A DNA stretch of 37,035 nucleotides from Zygnema cylindricum (lineage: Eukaryota > Streptophyta > Zygnematophyceae > Zygnematales > Zygnemataceae). The stretch lies in contig JBBHKE010001705.1 of assembly GCA_037447655.1 (NCBI GenBank), positions 1 through 37,035 on the forward strand, in the 5' to 3' direction. The notes below the pieces were generated by a model. It saw nothing but the letters and a program-made list of their open reading frames with translations. It did no database searches and was not told the origin of the DNA. Of the stretch, positions 1 through 10,437 are shown one piece after another. Position 1 is the stretch's first letter. Each line of letters starts with the position of its first letter. The position numbers and the translations under genes are program-made.

Positions 1-98
1 ACCAAAAAAAAAAAAAAAAAAATGTATTGTCCCTATAATCCAACATTCTTGTACTTTGTACACTTTGGGCATCGTGGAAGTACGTGACATCATGATCA

Positions 99-350
99 GC
101 GTCGCAAATCTGACACGGTAGTACACTATTCATTTCGAAAATCTTAGGGAACGTGACAAAGCGTCGCAAATCTGACGCGGTAGTACAATATTCATTTCGC
201 AAATCTTAGGCAACGCGACAAAGCGTCGCAAATCTGACAGAGTAGTACACTATTCATTTCGTAAAAATCTTAAAGAACGCGACAAAGCGTCGCAAATCTG
301 AAACGGTAGTAAACACTATTCATTTTGCAAATCTTAAAGAACGCGACAAA
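99..350. repeat. Tandem array of about four 62-64 bp units
   Basis: Units begin with GCGTCGCAAATCTGA at 99, 161, 223 and 287, so the spacing is 62, 62 and 64 bp. Each unit ends in a version of AACGCGACAAA, and the copies differ by scattered substitutions and a few small indels. Units abut directly with no unique spacers. No ORF runs through the array. A degenerate related stretch rich in CGGTTA follows to about 560. The function is unknown; it may be a satellite fragment or an internal repeat of an unrecognised element. Confidence 0.85.
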
Positions 351-656
351 TCGTAATTATTAGCTTATTCCGTCGTACATTGTTTAATTTTGTACTTTTT
401 CGGTTACGGGCGGGCACGGTTAGTCGCGAAAAATGAAGATTCGGTTAATTTTTTTTTTCGTAAACGACGGTCGGTTAACAGTTAACAATTTTGGAGCGTG
501 ACAAAACTCGGTCGGCGTCGGTTACTCAGATTTTGAAAAAAAAAAAACGTTCGGTTTCGGGTATGAAATTTTTTGACTTTTGCGACCTCTGCTTTACAGT
601 GTTCTGATTGGCCAACCAGCCAGTCGTAAGATCTGACTACAAAGCTCATTTGTAAG

Positions 657-1465
657 TAGTGTTGGGCATCGAGGACCGTTTGCCGATATTCAATATATAT
701 CGAATTTCATGTACCCGATAATCGATATATCGTTTCGATATCTCGAATTTCAATTTATCGCGATATGTCGTATCGCCAATAAATCGAAGATTTAAAAAAA
801 AAAAATCTCACATGTTATCAAAGTCACGTGACTTTTGACAAAGTGACTGTAAAATCTTTGCCGGAAAGAAATACGGTTTTTTCCTGAAAGTCAGCAGAGT
901 GAAGGAGATCTCTAAGGTACATTGACGAGGTACACTTGTGAAGTACACGTACGTCATACGCAAGTATGATTTTCTAAGCCAAAAAGGTCGGTTTCCAGAT
1001 ATTTGATGATTTTTTAGATTTGATAGTCAGCTTTCGTGAAACCACTCATATCAAAACACTTATATAAAACTTATTTACAAACCATACGTGATGTACCCGA
1101 GGCCTCTGTAATACATAAATTTTGTTGTCCGTACTATTACAAAGACCTCCTCGTGTAACCATACCCCAAATAAGTAATCATTAGAATTACAGAATTAGTA
1201 TTTTTTTGTCGGTTGCCTTTTGCGGCGTCTACTTTTAAGTCACGGAACCAAAATCACGGCATACGTGGCGTATTAGACAATTTGACTTTTTCACTAAAAT
1301 AACATATTATATACAAAAATAAAAATATTAAATTTAAAAAATACTATATATCGCGATAATTTATGTTGGTCTCAGTACGATATATCGAGGATTCTTCTCG
1401 ATCGATATTCGATATATCGAATATCGAAATTATCGCGATATGAATTTACCCGATACCCAACACTA
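657..1465. mobile_element. hAT-like non-autonomous element, family 1 (copy 1)
   Basis: The ends are inverted repeats reading TAGTGTTGGGCATCG on the left and, on the other strand, TAGTGTTGGGTATCGGG. The flanks are TTTGTAAG (649-656) and CTTGTAAG (1466-1473), an 8-bp target duplication with one mismatch. An 8-bp duplication and a terminus fitting YARNG are typical of the hAT superfamily. Both subterminal regions are packed with GATATATCG-type palindromes, which may be transposase-binding repeats. No transposase frame is visible, so it would need a partner in trans. The middle (about 816-1165) is not shared with copy 2 and is a reverse-complement relative of the element at 20177-24036, so this copy carries a foreign insert. 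Confidence 0.85.
816..1165 (-). mobile_element. Partial PIF/Harbinger-like element inside the hAT copy
   Basis: Read on the minus strand, this stretch starts with GGGTATGGTTACACG and runs collinearly with three separated pieces of the right-hand locus: 20177-20234, 22470-22586 and 23541 to about 23720. Here they form one uninterrupted sequence, so the two elements that separate them there are absent. The end near 1165 carries the family terminus. The end near 816 has no matching inverted repeat, so the copy looks truncated. Confidence 0.8.
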
Positions 1466-1491
1466 CTTGTAAGACTTCAAGCTGTTCATAA

Positions 1492-1844
1492 CATAGTTCA
1501 AAAATAGGCGTTTTGTTGTAGGCCGCCTTTAGCGTAAGTTGTGTTACGGGCTTTCCATGTGATCTTCTTAGGTCACTACTTTGATCAACGACCGTCCGAT
1601 CGTCCAAATCTGACGGTTTAAATTAAAAATACCTCAAAACTCACAGAAAAATAATTTTTTGTCCGAATGTTTTTCAAAATTTAGACATGACGTTTAATTC
1701 TCTATCGATCGATGTGCAACTCAACCTTGTTTCTATTTTTTTTCATTTTGCGACCAATACAATATGGGTCTTAAGTTCATATTGTATGTTTTGCGTACAA
1801 TAGGCATATTGTATGGGCATAATTTCACCTACTTTAAAACTATG
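1492..1844. mobile_element. hAT-like MITE, family 2 (copy 1)
   Basis: Termini are CATAGTTCAAAAATAGGCG on the left and, on the other strand, CATAGTTTTAAAGTAGGTG. The flanking 8-mers at 1484-1491 and 1845-1852 are both GTTCATAA, a perfect target-site duplication. The CATAG terminus fits the hAT pattern YARNG. The element is 353 bp and has no coding capacity. A second, longer copy lies at 24725-25182. It sits only about 18 bp beyond the target duplication of the family 1 element. Confidence 0.9.
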
Positions 1845-2141
1845 GTTCATAAAGAGCAACCAGTATTTGTTCGGAGATATTTTTTGGCAATAAATTTCAA
1901 GCCAATTCTGCCATCAGGTCCTGTCTTTTTAACGTAGCTCTCGTGTGCGTGTCCTTTTTTGGATGATAATACGACGACATACGTTCAGATATTGAAATTC
2001 GTGAAAGATTTATCAGGCGTAGAATCCCTATGTATGATTTGTACTTGCGATCGTCAAAAAATTTCCAGGTGTTCAAACTGAATGTGCGATTTGTACAAGA
2101 TTATAAGATGGGGATTTGTAAATAGCCTTTATTTCGTGTTA

Positions 2142-2901
2142 GGGTGGCGTTCCAAAAGGATTTCCGTAATCGTACGAATAACATTACAAAATGCAACACT
2201 TTGAACGATGCAATGCTACACTTTTAACGATGTTTTGTCGCGCAGAGTCTGTAATCCACGTGCTAAAAAATGAGTGGTACCACGTAAGAAAAGATCGTAT
2301 ATTGAAAATCGTCAAATCTTTTTTACACCGACCAACTTCAACTCGAAATCGTCATTTGCATACCATGTACATGCGGACCATGGCATCGTACCACACAAAT
2401 TTTGTAGTCTTTGCAAATGTTTGTCAGACGCCAACTCATTGTTTTTAAGGTTTCTGCGTTTTCGCGTGATGAATGAGGGCTTCCACAAATAGTGTGAAGG
2501 ATGGCCGGTAACAAAAATAGCGCAACGAAAGCTCGTTACGAGATCACTTTCAAGATTTTCGTTGAATTTTTGAATGGATATATCATGTGCGAAATTTTTC
2601 GATTTCCGTTGGTTGCCGTCTTGACACGTACATTCATTATCTAACGTGTCGCAACTCAATTTTTTCTGTAAATGTTGATGTACATCCTCGAGGTACATCA
2701 CCATTTACAGAAACTTTCGACTCGAATGCTTCGCGAAAAAACATCCAACTGTCATTGTTACCTCCCAGACCTTTCGAGAATATTGGCAAAATTAACTGTA
2801 ATGTAGTTCGTGTATGAAAACAAAATAAAAAGTACGGCGTACTACGGATAAGTCCGGATTTTTGTAAATAACCTCACTTTTCGTCTGATAGAACGCCACC
2901 C
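2142..2901. mobile_element. PIF/Harbinger-like non-autonomous element, family B (GGGTGGCG ends)
   Basis: Termini are GGGTGGCGTTCCAAA and, on the other strand, GGGTGGCGTTCTATCAGACG. Both sides are flanked by TTA (2139-2141 and 2902-2904), the 3-bp duplication typical of PIF/Harbinger transposons. The element is 760 bp. A 130-residue minus-strand frame (2312-2704) and several smaller plus-strand frames occur inside, but I recognise no transposase or DNA-binding domain in them. Subterminal sequence CCTCACTTTTCGTCTGAT at the right end is shared with the elements ending at 24036 and, in a variant form, 22469. Confidence 0.8.
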
Positions 2902-2904
2902 TTA

Positions 2905-4333
2905 GACTATGAAGTCTATTAGTCCTTTCAATTCTTTCAAGCATATGGCGCCTGATGGAGTAATTACATGTGCGCGTTTATTTTGAATGATGGCGTTATT
3001 GACCAATATTTACTAGGATGAAAGTGCATGTTTTTTGTAGAGAATCACATTGTTTTCCATTCAAATACTGTGATGACTTCTCCAGTAAAACCAATCTCAG
3101 GGCTCGTGTAATTCACTTGTAAGGGTAAACACTCGGATATCAAATATGTATTTCTAGTTTAGTATGAAACATCTGGTTATGTAACTTGGTTACGTGACAT
3201 GGTATGGCATTCTGTCCTTTGGTTTGACCCGTGCATTTAGCCATTAATATATTCACACCATAAATGTTAAAAAAAACAACAATTAAAGTTTTCTTTCACC
3301 TATTCATCTTGTTTTTCTCCTTTCATGCAATGCATTCTCATTGCGAAAATAATTAGCTTTGGATTTAACGTGCGAAGACACCCACCTTTCAAAGTTCTAG
3401 TTAACTTTCACATATACAGAGAAAAGAACTAGTCAAGAGATAAAGAGGTTATTAATCCAATAACATTACAAGATACCCTTCTTGTAAAAGTGAACCAATT
3501 GTAAATCTCTTATTTTCCAAGAGGTCATTAACCTCCTCTTGCACCTCGACTAAGAAAACATTAAGGAAAGAAAATCTTGTCAGACCTCCCTCTACATTTT
3601 TTTTATTAGTGGGACCCTTGTATCCCTCAGTGTGTTTATACTGCACTACAATAGGCGTTGTAGTGACGGGTACTACGTGTATTATGAACGCGTATCATTC
3701 CACACTTTTCGGCTGCATTTTCGTACGTTACAGTAGCGTTTCAGACTTTCGAACACGAAACAAACATTTTACATTCTCCCACATTACTTGCAAAAGGTTG
3801 TACCTCATACTATTATTTTAGTCGTTGGATGAGCCCCTAAAATTTGATCTAGATGTGTTCTGGTTGCAGAGTGAACTTTTCTGTCACCTTTTACTAAAGA
3901 ATACCGTGTAAAGAATACCGTGTAACTCATACAGAAAGTGGTTTATACTAGTTTTCGGGAAAGACTCCTCGGAGTCTCCACAATTCAAGCAAGCGGGAAC
4001 AGTCTGTATATAAGTTGAACATTGAAATAAAAATCTCAAAAATCTCAAATTTTTGTTATATAATTCATTATTTGAAAGCTAACTATTACTTAGGCTTGAA
4101 TTTTTCTTGTGCTTATCCCTAAATGATTTTTTTTTTTATCTTTTCGAGTACTACTTTGAGATTTTTGGTAGACTAGAGCTCGAATTTCTGTAAAGTTTTT
4201 GAGATTATACTTGTGCCAGATGAGAACATTTTCGGTTTAATTTCAAAATGTTTAATTTTAAAAGTTACTGCATCTTTCCTTTTGTTTAGCCAGTTAGAAC
4301 TCGATATACACATCTTTATTGCTACTTTGAGCA
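2905..4333. other. Unassigned AT-rich intergenic DNA
   Basis: No gene, RNA or complete transposon is recognisable. The only local structure noted is a 14-bp direct duplication (AGAATACCGTGTAA repeated) around 3898-3925. Frames of 64-70 codons occur on both strands, but they show no start context, domain or splice pattern that would support a gene. Confidence 0.5.
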
Positions 4334-4341
4334 ATGTTTTA

Positions 4342-4714
4342 TAGTGTTGGGTATCGAGGGCATGTTGCCAATATTCGATATATATCAAATTTCAGGTACC
4401 CGATATTTGATATATCGAAAAGCTAAACATCGCGATATTTTCGCGATATGTACAATTTTTTTTTCTCTAAATTTTTGTCAAACCCCACCCCACCCCCCCC
4501 CTCGTGGCGCACGCTCAGTGGAAGGTGATTTTCCGTACATAATTCCGTACTCTTTTCCGTATTATATCTGTACAGACAACCACTTTTAACCCAAATATAC
4601 CGCGATAATTTATGTTGGTCTCGGTATGATGTATAGAGGACTTTCCTCGATCGATATTCGATGTATCGAATATCGAAATTTTCGCGATATGAAATTACCC
4701 GATACCTAACACTA
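4342..4714. mobile_element. hAT-like non-autonomous element, family 1 (copy 2)
   Basis: The left end is TAGTGTTGGGTATCGAGGG and the right end, on the other strand, is TAGTGTTAGGTATCGGG. Flanks are ATGTTTTA (4334-4341) and ATATTTTA (4715-4722), an 8-bp duplication with one mismatch. At 373 bp it is less than half the length of copy 1. It keeps the GATATATCG-rich ends but lacks the PIF-like insert found in copy 1. A short C-rich run sits near 4490-4500. There is no coding capacity. Confidence 0.88.
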
Positions 4715-4722
4715 ATATTTTA

Positions 4723-6320
4723 ACTAAAAGCAAAATTATACCGAACCTATTTATAAAACAACTAAATAAATAACAAAATTGTATCTTGCGTTAAATTGTA
4801 TTATAGGGATAATGTTGTTTGGCAGCACAAAACAAAAATAATATGAAACCCTAATAATTGCAATGCGTCTCTTTTTCCGTTCCACACCTGTCCATGCAAA
4901 AAATAAATCGACATCAAATTGAAAAAAAAACCGCATATCAGATATAGAAGGCACTTGCTGCACTTAGAATAACCGTTGAAAACGTGAGTAAGCATTATTT
5001 TGAGACGGAAGGGAGAGAGAGAGGGGGAGAGGGAGGGGGAGGTGAGATAGCAGACTTGCTATCCGCACTTATCACTAAAGATATTGTGATAGTCAAGTGA
5101 ACTTCCCACAAAATCAAGTACATGTACTCTTAAAGGTGATCTCATTCAAATCGAGTCCATGAATAGTTTATAAGCTACTAAATATTGAAAGTTGACAAGG
5201 TACAAGTTTTTGCATGCAATCTTTAAAATGCAACATCACACCATTTTTTAGTGAAATACATTCAGATTTTCTATACAAAGTATTTGTTTGGAGGCATTGC
5301 ATTATCTCATGATGTAATTGTTATTAAGACACGATTTACCTCACACCATAGGACGCATTTTATTTTCTCATAAGACATCAATATATTAATCGTAGAAGGG
5401 CACTACAAACAACATTATCTCTTATTAAAAGCCCTCAACTCTTGAAAGAACTCACTCCTCACTACTACACCTTGAAAAGGTAATCTTGGCCAAGGGTGAA
5501 CCTTCGTCATCGAAAAGTGGGGTAGTTTATAAGAATACGTTTATTTTGGTTCAAAATCGTATTATTTTCATTTTGTTGTTTCTGTTTTTTTTCTAAATAT
5601 GTTATTCTTTAAGAGTATACGTGTAAACATTGACAAATTTGTTTCATTTTGCACCCGCGAAGCAAATGCTATATCATCAAGTAGATGACAGGTGTCCTCG
5701 ATCTCCTCAATAAAGGCGGTAGCGGGCTACAAGACGTGTACAATCATTACATTTGGATAACAAATATAACTGCCACAATAGACAACCAATGACTCATTTG
5801 CACATGATAGCAGTCATGTGACTTCCGATAAGGTAGAAGTCAGAGCCTCCCAAATCAACATGAAAATCATCGTTAAAGAATATCTTCTACCTTCATTGAC
5901 GGTTTACCTCGGTTTTTGATGTTTTTTTGGAGGTTGTGTGAAACTTCTTCTTCGTAATATGAGGTGCAACGTGAATATCTTAAGGTAAATAAATTGTTTG
6001 TGAAGGGAAATAAACACTTCTACTTAGGCTATTTTGACATAAAGGGAACAAAGGATAAACACTAACTAACACACTAACACAAATTTTGTAGACTTTGTCG
6101 TAGTCGATGTTGTATTACGTGTTTACATAGTAGACGTTTAGACGTGTCATAGGTTCGCACGATTTCCCCTATTTTTGATTATTATGAATAAAACATGAGT
6201 TTCACTTGTCGACGCACCTCACTTTTGCGTGTCGACCTTACTAGGTGACACATTTTTGTAATTTTGTGCGGAATAACGACAAGTTAATGTACTTAATGGC
6301 ACATTCGTACATTACACTAC
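4723..6320. other. Unassigned AT-rich intergenic DNA
   Basis: No gene is recognisable. A purine-rich GA/GGGA simple repeat lies at about 5008-5046. The rest is unique-looking AT-rich sequence with many stop codons in all frames and no terminal-repeat pairs that I could detect. Confidence 0.5.
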
Positions 6321-6619
6321 TTAAGGTATGTGCCCGTGTAATTGGTACTTGGAACTAGTACTTTGGATTTTAGAGAAAATTCTCCGTACTACTTTTCCTA
6401 GCGTTCCAATGTGCGAAAATTAAATGCAAGCTTTGAGAAGTGACGATTGTAGAAGTAGGTACACCTTGTGGTGGATGAAAACGACTACGAAACTTTGACA
6501 ATAGATGAAGCCTACAAAATAGTGACAATTGTCGACGTCTATATTTTGGTGACATTGTAGATGTTTAGGGTTTTGTGACATTGTGGCGTCATGCTCACTC
6601 GTGACAGCGGCGACGTCAC

Positions 6620-7055
6620 TACACCATGAATTGTAGTTAGCATTAAGAAATAATAACCGTAAAAAATAAATTAGTGTTATTAACTCTAATTGGCTTTTTT
6701 TCCGTAATAGTTAAATTAAATTAGGGACACGTACAGAATTTGACAAAACGTACATTTTCACGTCATTATGCGTTGGCACTAGGCGGTTTTGAAAACTCGG
6801 TTACATGGTAACGCCTGTATTAAATATTTTTGTGTACGTTTTTACTAAATAAAGTACAGTTTTGCACTATCAAACACCGACCGTACTCTACACTATTTAA
6901 AAAAACACTATATTAGAGTTGTTAACGCGAAATTCAAAAGTACATTAAATAATGTAGAAAAATATGTAGAGTTATTTACTCTATTTAAAGTATTAGGGTT
7001 AAAATTTGGGGTTACAAAATTAGCGTTTAAAAAGCTAGTTACAATTCACAGTGTA
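6620..7055. mobile_element. Foldback MITE, TACACCG family, nested in family A element
   Basis: The left end TACACCATGAATTGTAGTTA pairs with the right end, which reads TACACTGTGAATTGTAACTA on the other strand. The outermost TA on each side is compatible with a TA target duplication. Internal sequence about 6720-6850 is an inverted copy of about 8342-8466 in the neighbouring family member. Host-element sequence is contiguous with homologues on either side, so this element inserted into an already present PIF-like element. No ORF. Confidence 0.8.
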
Positions 7056-7240
7056 ATCCGAAATCCTTTCGCCACAACTTTTGATTGCATTTTTTCTTAT
7101 TTTCTCACTCAACCTGCCATTAAAATACACCCAAATGTCTCTTTTTAAAAAACTCTTTCATTTCATACCCGTATCCTCGAATTTTGTTCTAATAAGTATG
7201 AGATAAGAGCAGGAGTGTGGGAAGGAGAGGGAGAGGTATT

Positions 7241-7961
7241 GAAAAGTAAGCTTTAGAAAGTCTTTGAAATTTGAGTCTAGGACTTAGAATATTTTTGGAA
7301 TACCAACTGTTCAATATTGACCAAATTTAGTGTGATTTTTTTTTTGTAGTATCTACACGAATTGATATCTTTAAGTTAATTAGTGTGTAGGGCCGCCAAT
7401 GAATGTAGACGTGATAAGAATCATCCGGATTTTTAGGGTATAGATATTGTTAGTGGACAATTCTGGTCCAAACACTTAGATTTTTGTCAGTAGGGTGTCT
7501 GGTGAACCATGTACATACGTTTTTGATGTTTTCTAGATATTTTAGATGTTTTTTAGATCTTTTAGATGTTTTCTAGATCTTTTGAGTATTTAGTTCAATT
7601 AGGATTGATCAATTCAATACAAAATTTACATTTTACACAAGAATTAAGGAAATGAGAGCACTGAGTGCAGTTTAAGGTGTTTTATGCTCTATTGTCTCTA
7701 ATTTGCTTGTAGTACATGTTTGTTTGGTTGAAATACCTCTTTCGTTTGGAGTTATATATCTTACACTATAGATCTAGTCTTTTAGGCATTTCTCTTTGGG
7801 TTTGCTTCCGCTAACATGTCTGATAATGGCTCAGCTCCTATTGCAAGTGCTCCTATTAGCCCTAGTGCTCCACCTGCTCCTGCTGGTGCAAGTGTGACTC
7901 CTAGTGGGAGTGGATCACAGCCGAGTCTTAATGCCCATGACCTTCAACAAGAGGCGTCGAC
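7241..7961 (+). other. Foreign segment within a PIF-like element; candidate capture or retroelement fragment
   Basis: The segment interrupts family A sequence that is continuous in the copies at 18601 and 22587. AGAGG occurs at both junctions, a possible 5-bp duplication, but the segment does not begin with TG or end with CA, so a solo LTR is not established. It contains a short repeat built on AGATGTTTTCTAGATCTTTT (about 7520-7585) and a 50-residue ORF from ATG 7816 to TAA 7968. Its predicted peptide starts MSDNGSAPIASAP and is rich in Ala, Pro and Ser. The composition resembles a retrotransposon gag N-terminus or a captured host first exon. The last few codons and the stop come from the PIF-like element. 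Confidence 0.5.
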
Positions 7962-8050
7962 GGCGTAAACTTCCACGAAGGACCCATGAATGAAAGTGGT
8001 GGTCAAAGACTCCTACAATTTTATTTCCGTACATGCGCGAGACAGACAAG

Positions 8051-8173
8051 GAAAAAATAGCTACACCTTTAATCGATTTTAGCTAGAATAAAGCTGATTT
8101 GGCGCCCCCAATTTTGAGCCTCGAACGTGAAATAGAATTAACAACTTTGATTAAATTTTTAAGTTAATTAAGG
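8051..8173 (+). mobile_element. Truncated TACACCG-family MITE end
   Basis: The sequence CTACACCTTTAATCGATTTTAG and the following CCCCCAATTTTGAGCC, AAATAGA and AACAACT blocks run parallel to the first about 100 bp of the complete MITE that starts at 8174. It appears to be a truncated older copy lying head-to-tail beside the complete one. It has no right terminus. Confidence 0.55.
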
Positions 8174-8637
8174 TACATTGTGAATCGTAATTAGCGTTAA
8201 TAACGCCAATATTGCCACCCCTAATTTTGACCCCAAAACCTTAAATAGAGTAGTCAACTCTAAAATTTTCTTTACATTATATAAGGTAATTTTGAATTTT
8301 GCAAACTGGAAAAAATGAAAAAATCGCGCGATTTGAACAACTATTGTAAAAACGTACAAAAAAATATTTAATACAAGGCGTTATCATGTAACTGCGCTTT
8401 CACAAACCGCCTAGTGCAAACGTTATAATAACGCTGAAATGTACGCTTTGTCAGATTCTGTAAAATACCTAGTTTAATGTAAATATATTCAGCGCGGATA
8501 ACTATTACGGAATGAAACCCAAATTAGAAATAGAGTTTTTTTTTTTGAGAAAACGAAAAAACCCAAATTAGAGTTAACAACACAAATTACTTTTTTACAC
8601 TAATTATTTTTTTACACTAATTACGATTCACGATGTA
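8174..8637. mobile_element. Foldback MITE, TACACCG family
   Basis: The left terminus TACATTGTGAATCGTAATTA matches the reverse complement of the right terminus (TACATCGTGAATCGTAATTA) with one mismatch over 20 bp. The outer TA on each side may be the target duplication. The middle includes GCGCGGATAACTATTACGGA, shared with the copy at 20599-21215, and the segment that is inverted at 6720-6850. It is 464 bp with no credible ORF. A further TTAATTAGCGTTAATAACG remnant follows to about 8665. Confidence 0.85.
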
Positions 8638-8872
8638 CTGGTTAATTAGCGTTAATAACGTTAATTTATGGTCATCTTGAATAGTATGGTGTACGGAATG
8701 TGGCAGTCCGTACTAAAGCTGCTAGTTATTTCGTACAAACGTACAAACTAGTCAGGAAAAGGCGTCAACAATGGAAATTGAGTGCATCGCCAGTTAAAAG
8801 CGCACTTAGATTTGATTTCTCATTGGTAAAGACGACAAAAAACCATGCGAACTTGTTCTCACATGTTCAAAC

Positions 8873-9310
8873 TGTTAAGGGACATTTAGCGTCAGGTTAT
8901 TTTTGTGTTGTCCGTACTTTTTCTTACGTCGGTCAAGTCTTGTTGACCGTCTTTTTCGGACGTCTCACTTTTGGTCTTGTCCGTACTTCCATACGTCGGT
9001 CCAGTCATTTGTACTTTTTCGTTACATACTCGGTCTAGTCTTTTTACATAGAAGTCCTTTGACCGTCCGTCCAGTCTTTTGGGCGACGGTCCAGTCTTTT
9101 GTCTTATATACATTTGTTAGAATCTAGACTAGGATCCCTTTGTTACAGCGCACCGTATATCGCTTAGACTCCACAATAATTAGCATTGTATATTTTGTAT
9201 ATAAGTGACTCTTCTCACTTAATGAAATCATCCCAAATACAATTCAATTCCTCTCTTCAATGCATTGATCTTTCTCTTGTGTACAATTTCATGGCTTCCG
9301 CGAATCCACC
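8873..9310 (+). repeat. 5' long terminal repeat
   Basis: The repeat starts TGTTAAGGGACATTT and is collinear with 15000 to about 15446. A TATATAAG box at 9198-9205 is conserved in the 3' copy and is the likely promoter. Several internal GTCCAGTCTTTTG-type short repeats fill the U3 part. Similarity with the 3' repeat continues through the putative gag ATG at 9291 as far as CCAATAG, so the exact LTR end is uncertain. Confidence 0.85.
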
Positions 9311-10437
9311 TCCAATAGGCTATGAGCCTAGCCATGCCACTTCTAATAGTATCCAGAAGTTTGATGGCCAAAACTTCTATGATTGGTCATTTTCAGCCAT
9401 GCATATTTTTAAACACGAGAAGATTTGGGACCATTTTATAGGAATTTCAAAACCTCCTATCCTTTCCTCTACTGATACACCAACAGAAAAAGTTACAAAA
9501 GAGTTGGCAATAGCTACATGGAAACAAAAGGATGAGGATGCGCACGCTTGCCTAGTGATGTCACTTTTACAAAGAGCACTCGTCTTATTCGATGCGCCTC
9601 CTCTTTCGCCGAGGCTTGGAGTCGTCTTCAAGTAGCTTACATTCAAACCCGATGGGCCGCTCGCCGAATTCAAAAACGAGCGTTTTTTAACTCCGTGAAA
9701 AAGCCGTCGGAATCTATGCAAGATTGGATTAGCACAGTCGAATTGTCGGCCGGAAAATGCACCATGATCGGCGTGCATCTTTCCGACGAGGAACTCTCTT
9801 CAACCCTTTTGGGAGGACTCCCTGAAACCTTTTCCCCTTTCATTTCCTCGTTTGACAATCTAGACCAATCCATTCCCTTTCACTCACTTTGTACCAAACT
9901 CTTGCATAAAGAGACAAAACTTCTCTTTTTTTTTGCTCAAAATCTCTCTCATGCAAATGCCTTTATCGCTGAAAATCAAAAGACTAACTCTGGGGGGGGT
10001 GCAGCGTTTGTTTTGTACCTACTGCAAAACAAAAAGACATTTTGTTGAAGACTGTCAAAAATTGGCAAGGCGGAAGGCAGCTGAGGCTTCCAATCCCCCT
10101 AAAACTGGAGGGAATGCCAACGCTGCCCATGCCAACCCACCAGTTCTTCCTACCCCCCTTCTCCCTACACACCTTGCTTTTCCTCCAAATTTTCTTTATC
10201 CTCACCATTATTCCCCTTCTCCATCCCTTCCACAATCTTATAACGCCGTAGCGCACTATGCCTCTTCAAACCCCGTTAACCTCCCCTGGTCGACCGCTTT
10301 CTCTCCACATTTTCCCTCTAATTATCCCACTCCAGTAGTTTCCCCTTTTGCCCTCCCTCCCTCACCAGAATTTGGATATGGCAATGTTGCCCATCTTATC
10401 CCAAATTTTGTCACTCCGGATACTCAATTTCCTCAAG
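9291..10437 (+). pseudogene. Copia gag polyprotein, frameshifted
   Basis: This is the nucleocapsid/capsid part of the retrotransposon. Reading starts MASANPPPIGYEPS at 9291, followed by a FDGQNFYDWSF block typical of plant copia gag (UBN2-type). The frame breaks near 9580 and continues in the frame of 9548 with the AWSRLQVAY and LLGGLPETFSPF blocks. It breaks again at a run of eight to nine G near 9992-9999. The frame of 9933 then carries a CX2CX4HX4C zinc knuckle at 10014-10055 (CTYCKTKRHFVEDC), followed by a long Pro/Ser/Asn-rich linker. A further shift near 10436 leads into protease. The two breaks within gag preclude a full-length product without correction. Confidence 0.88.

Larger units (their letters stand above)
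6324..8050 (+). mobile_element. PIF/Harbinger-like element, family A, broken by two insertions
   Basis: The left end, AGGTATGTGCCCGTGTAATT, follows a TTA (6321-6323) and matches the left end of the complete family A element at 22587. Collinear similarity to that element covers about 6324-6619, 7056-7240 and 7965-8050. The gaps are a foldback MITE (6620-7055) and a foreign segment (about 7241-7961). The right terminus is not visible: similarity stops near 8050 where MITE sequence begins, so this copy is 3'-truncated. No transposase frame is visible. Confidence 0.7.

Noticed and set aside
99-350. Regular direct repeats resembling a CRISPR array
   Set aside because: Units abut without unique spacers, and the window is plant nuclear DNA with spliced genes.
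2312-2704. 130-codon minus-strand frame inside the family B element
   Set aside because: No transposase, Myb/SANT or other recognisable motif, and no relative in the sister elements; probably a chance frame.
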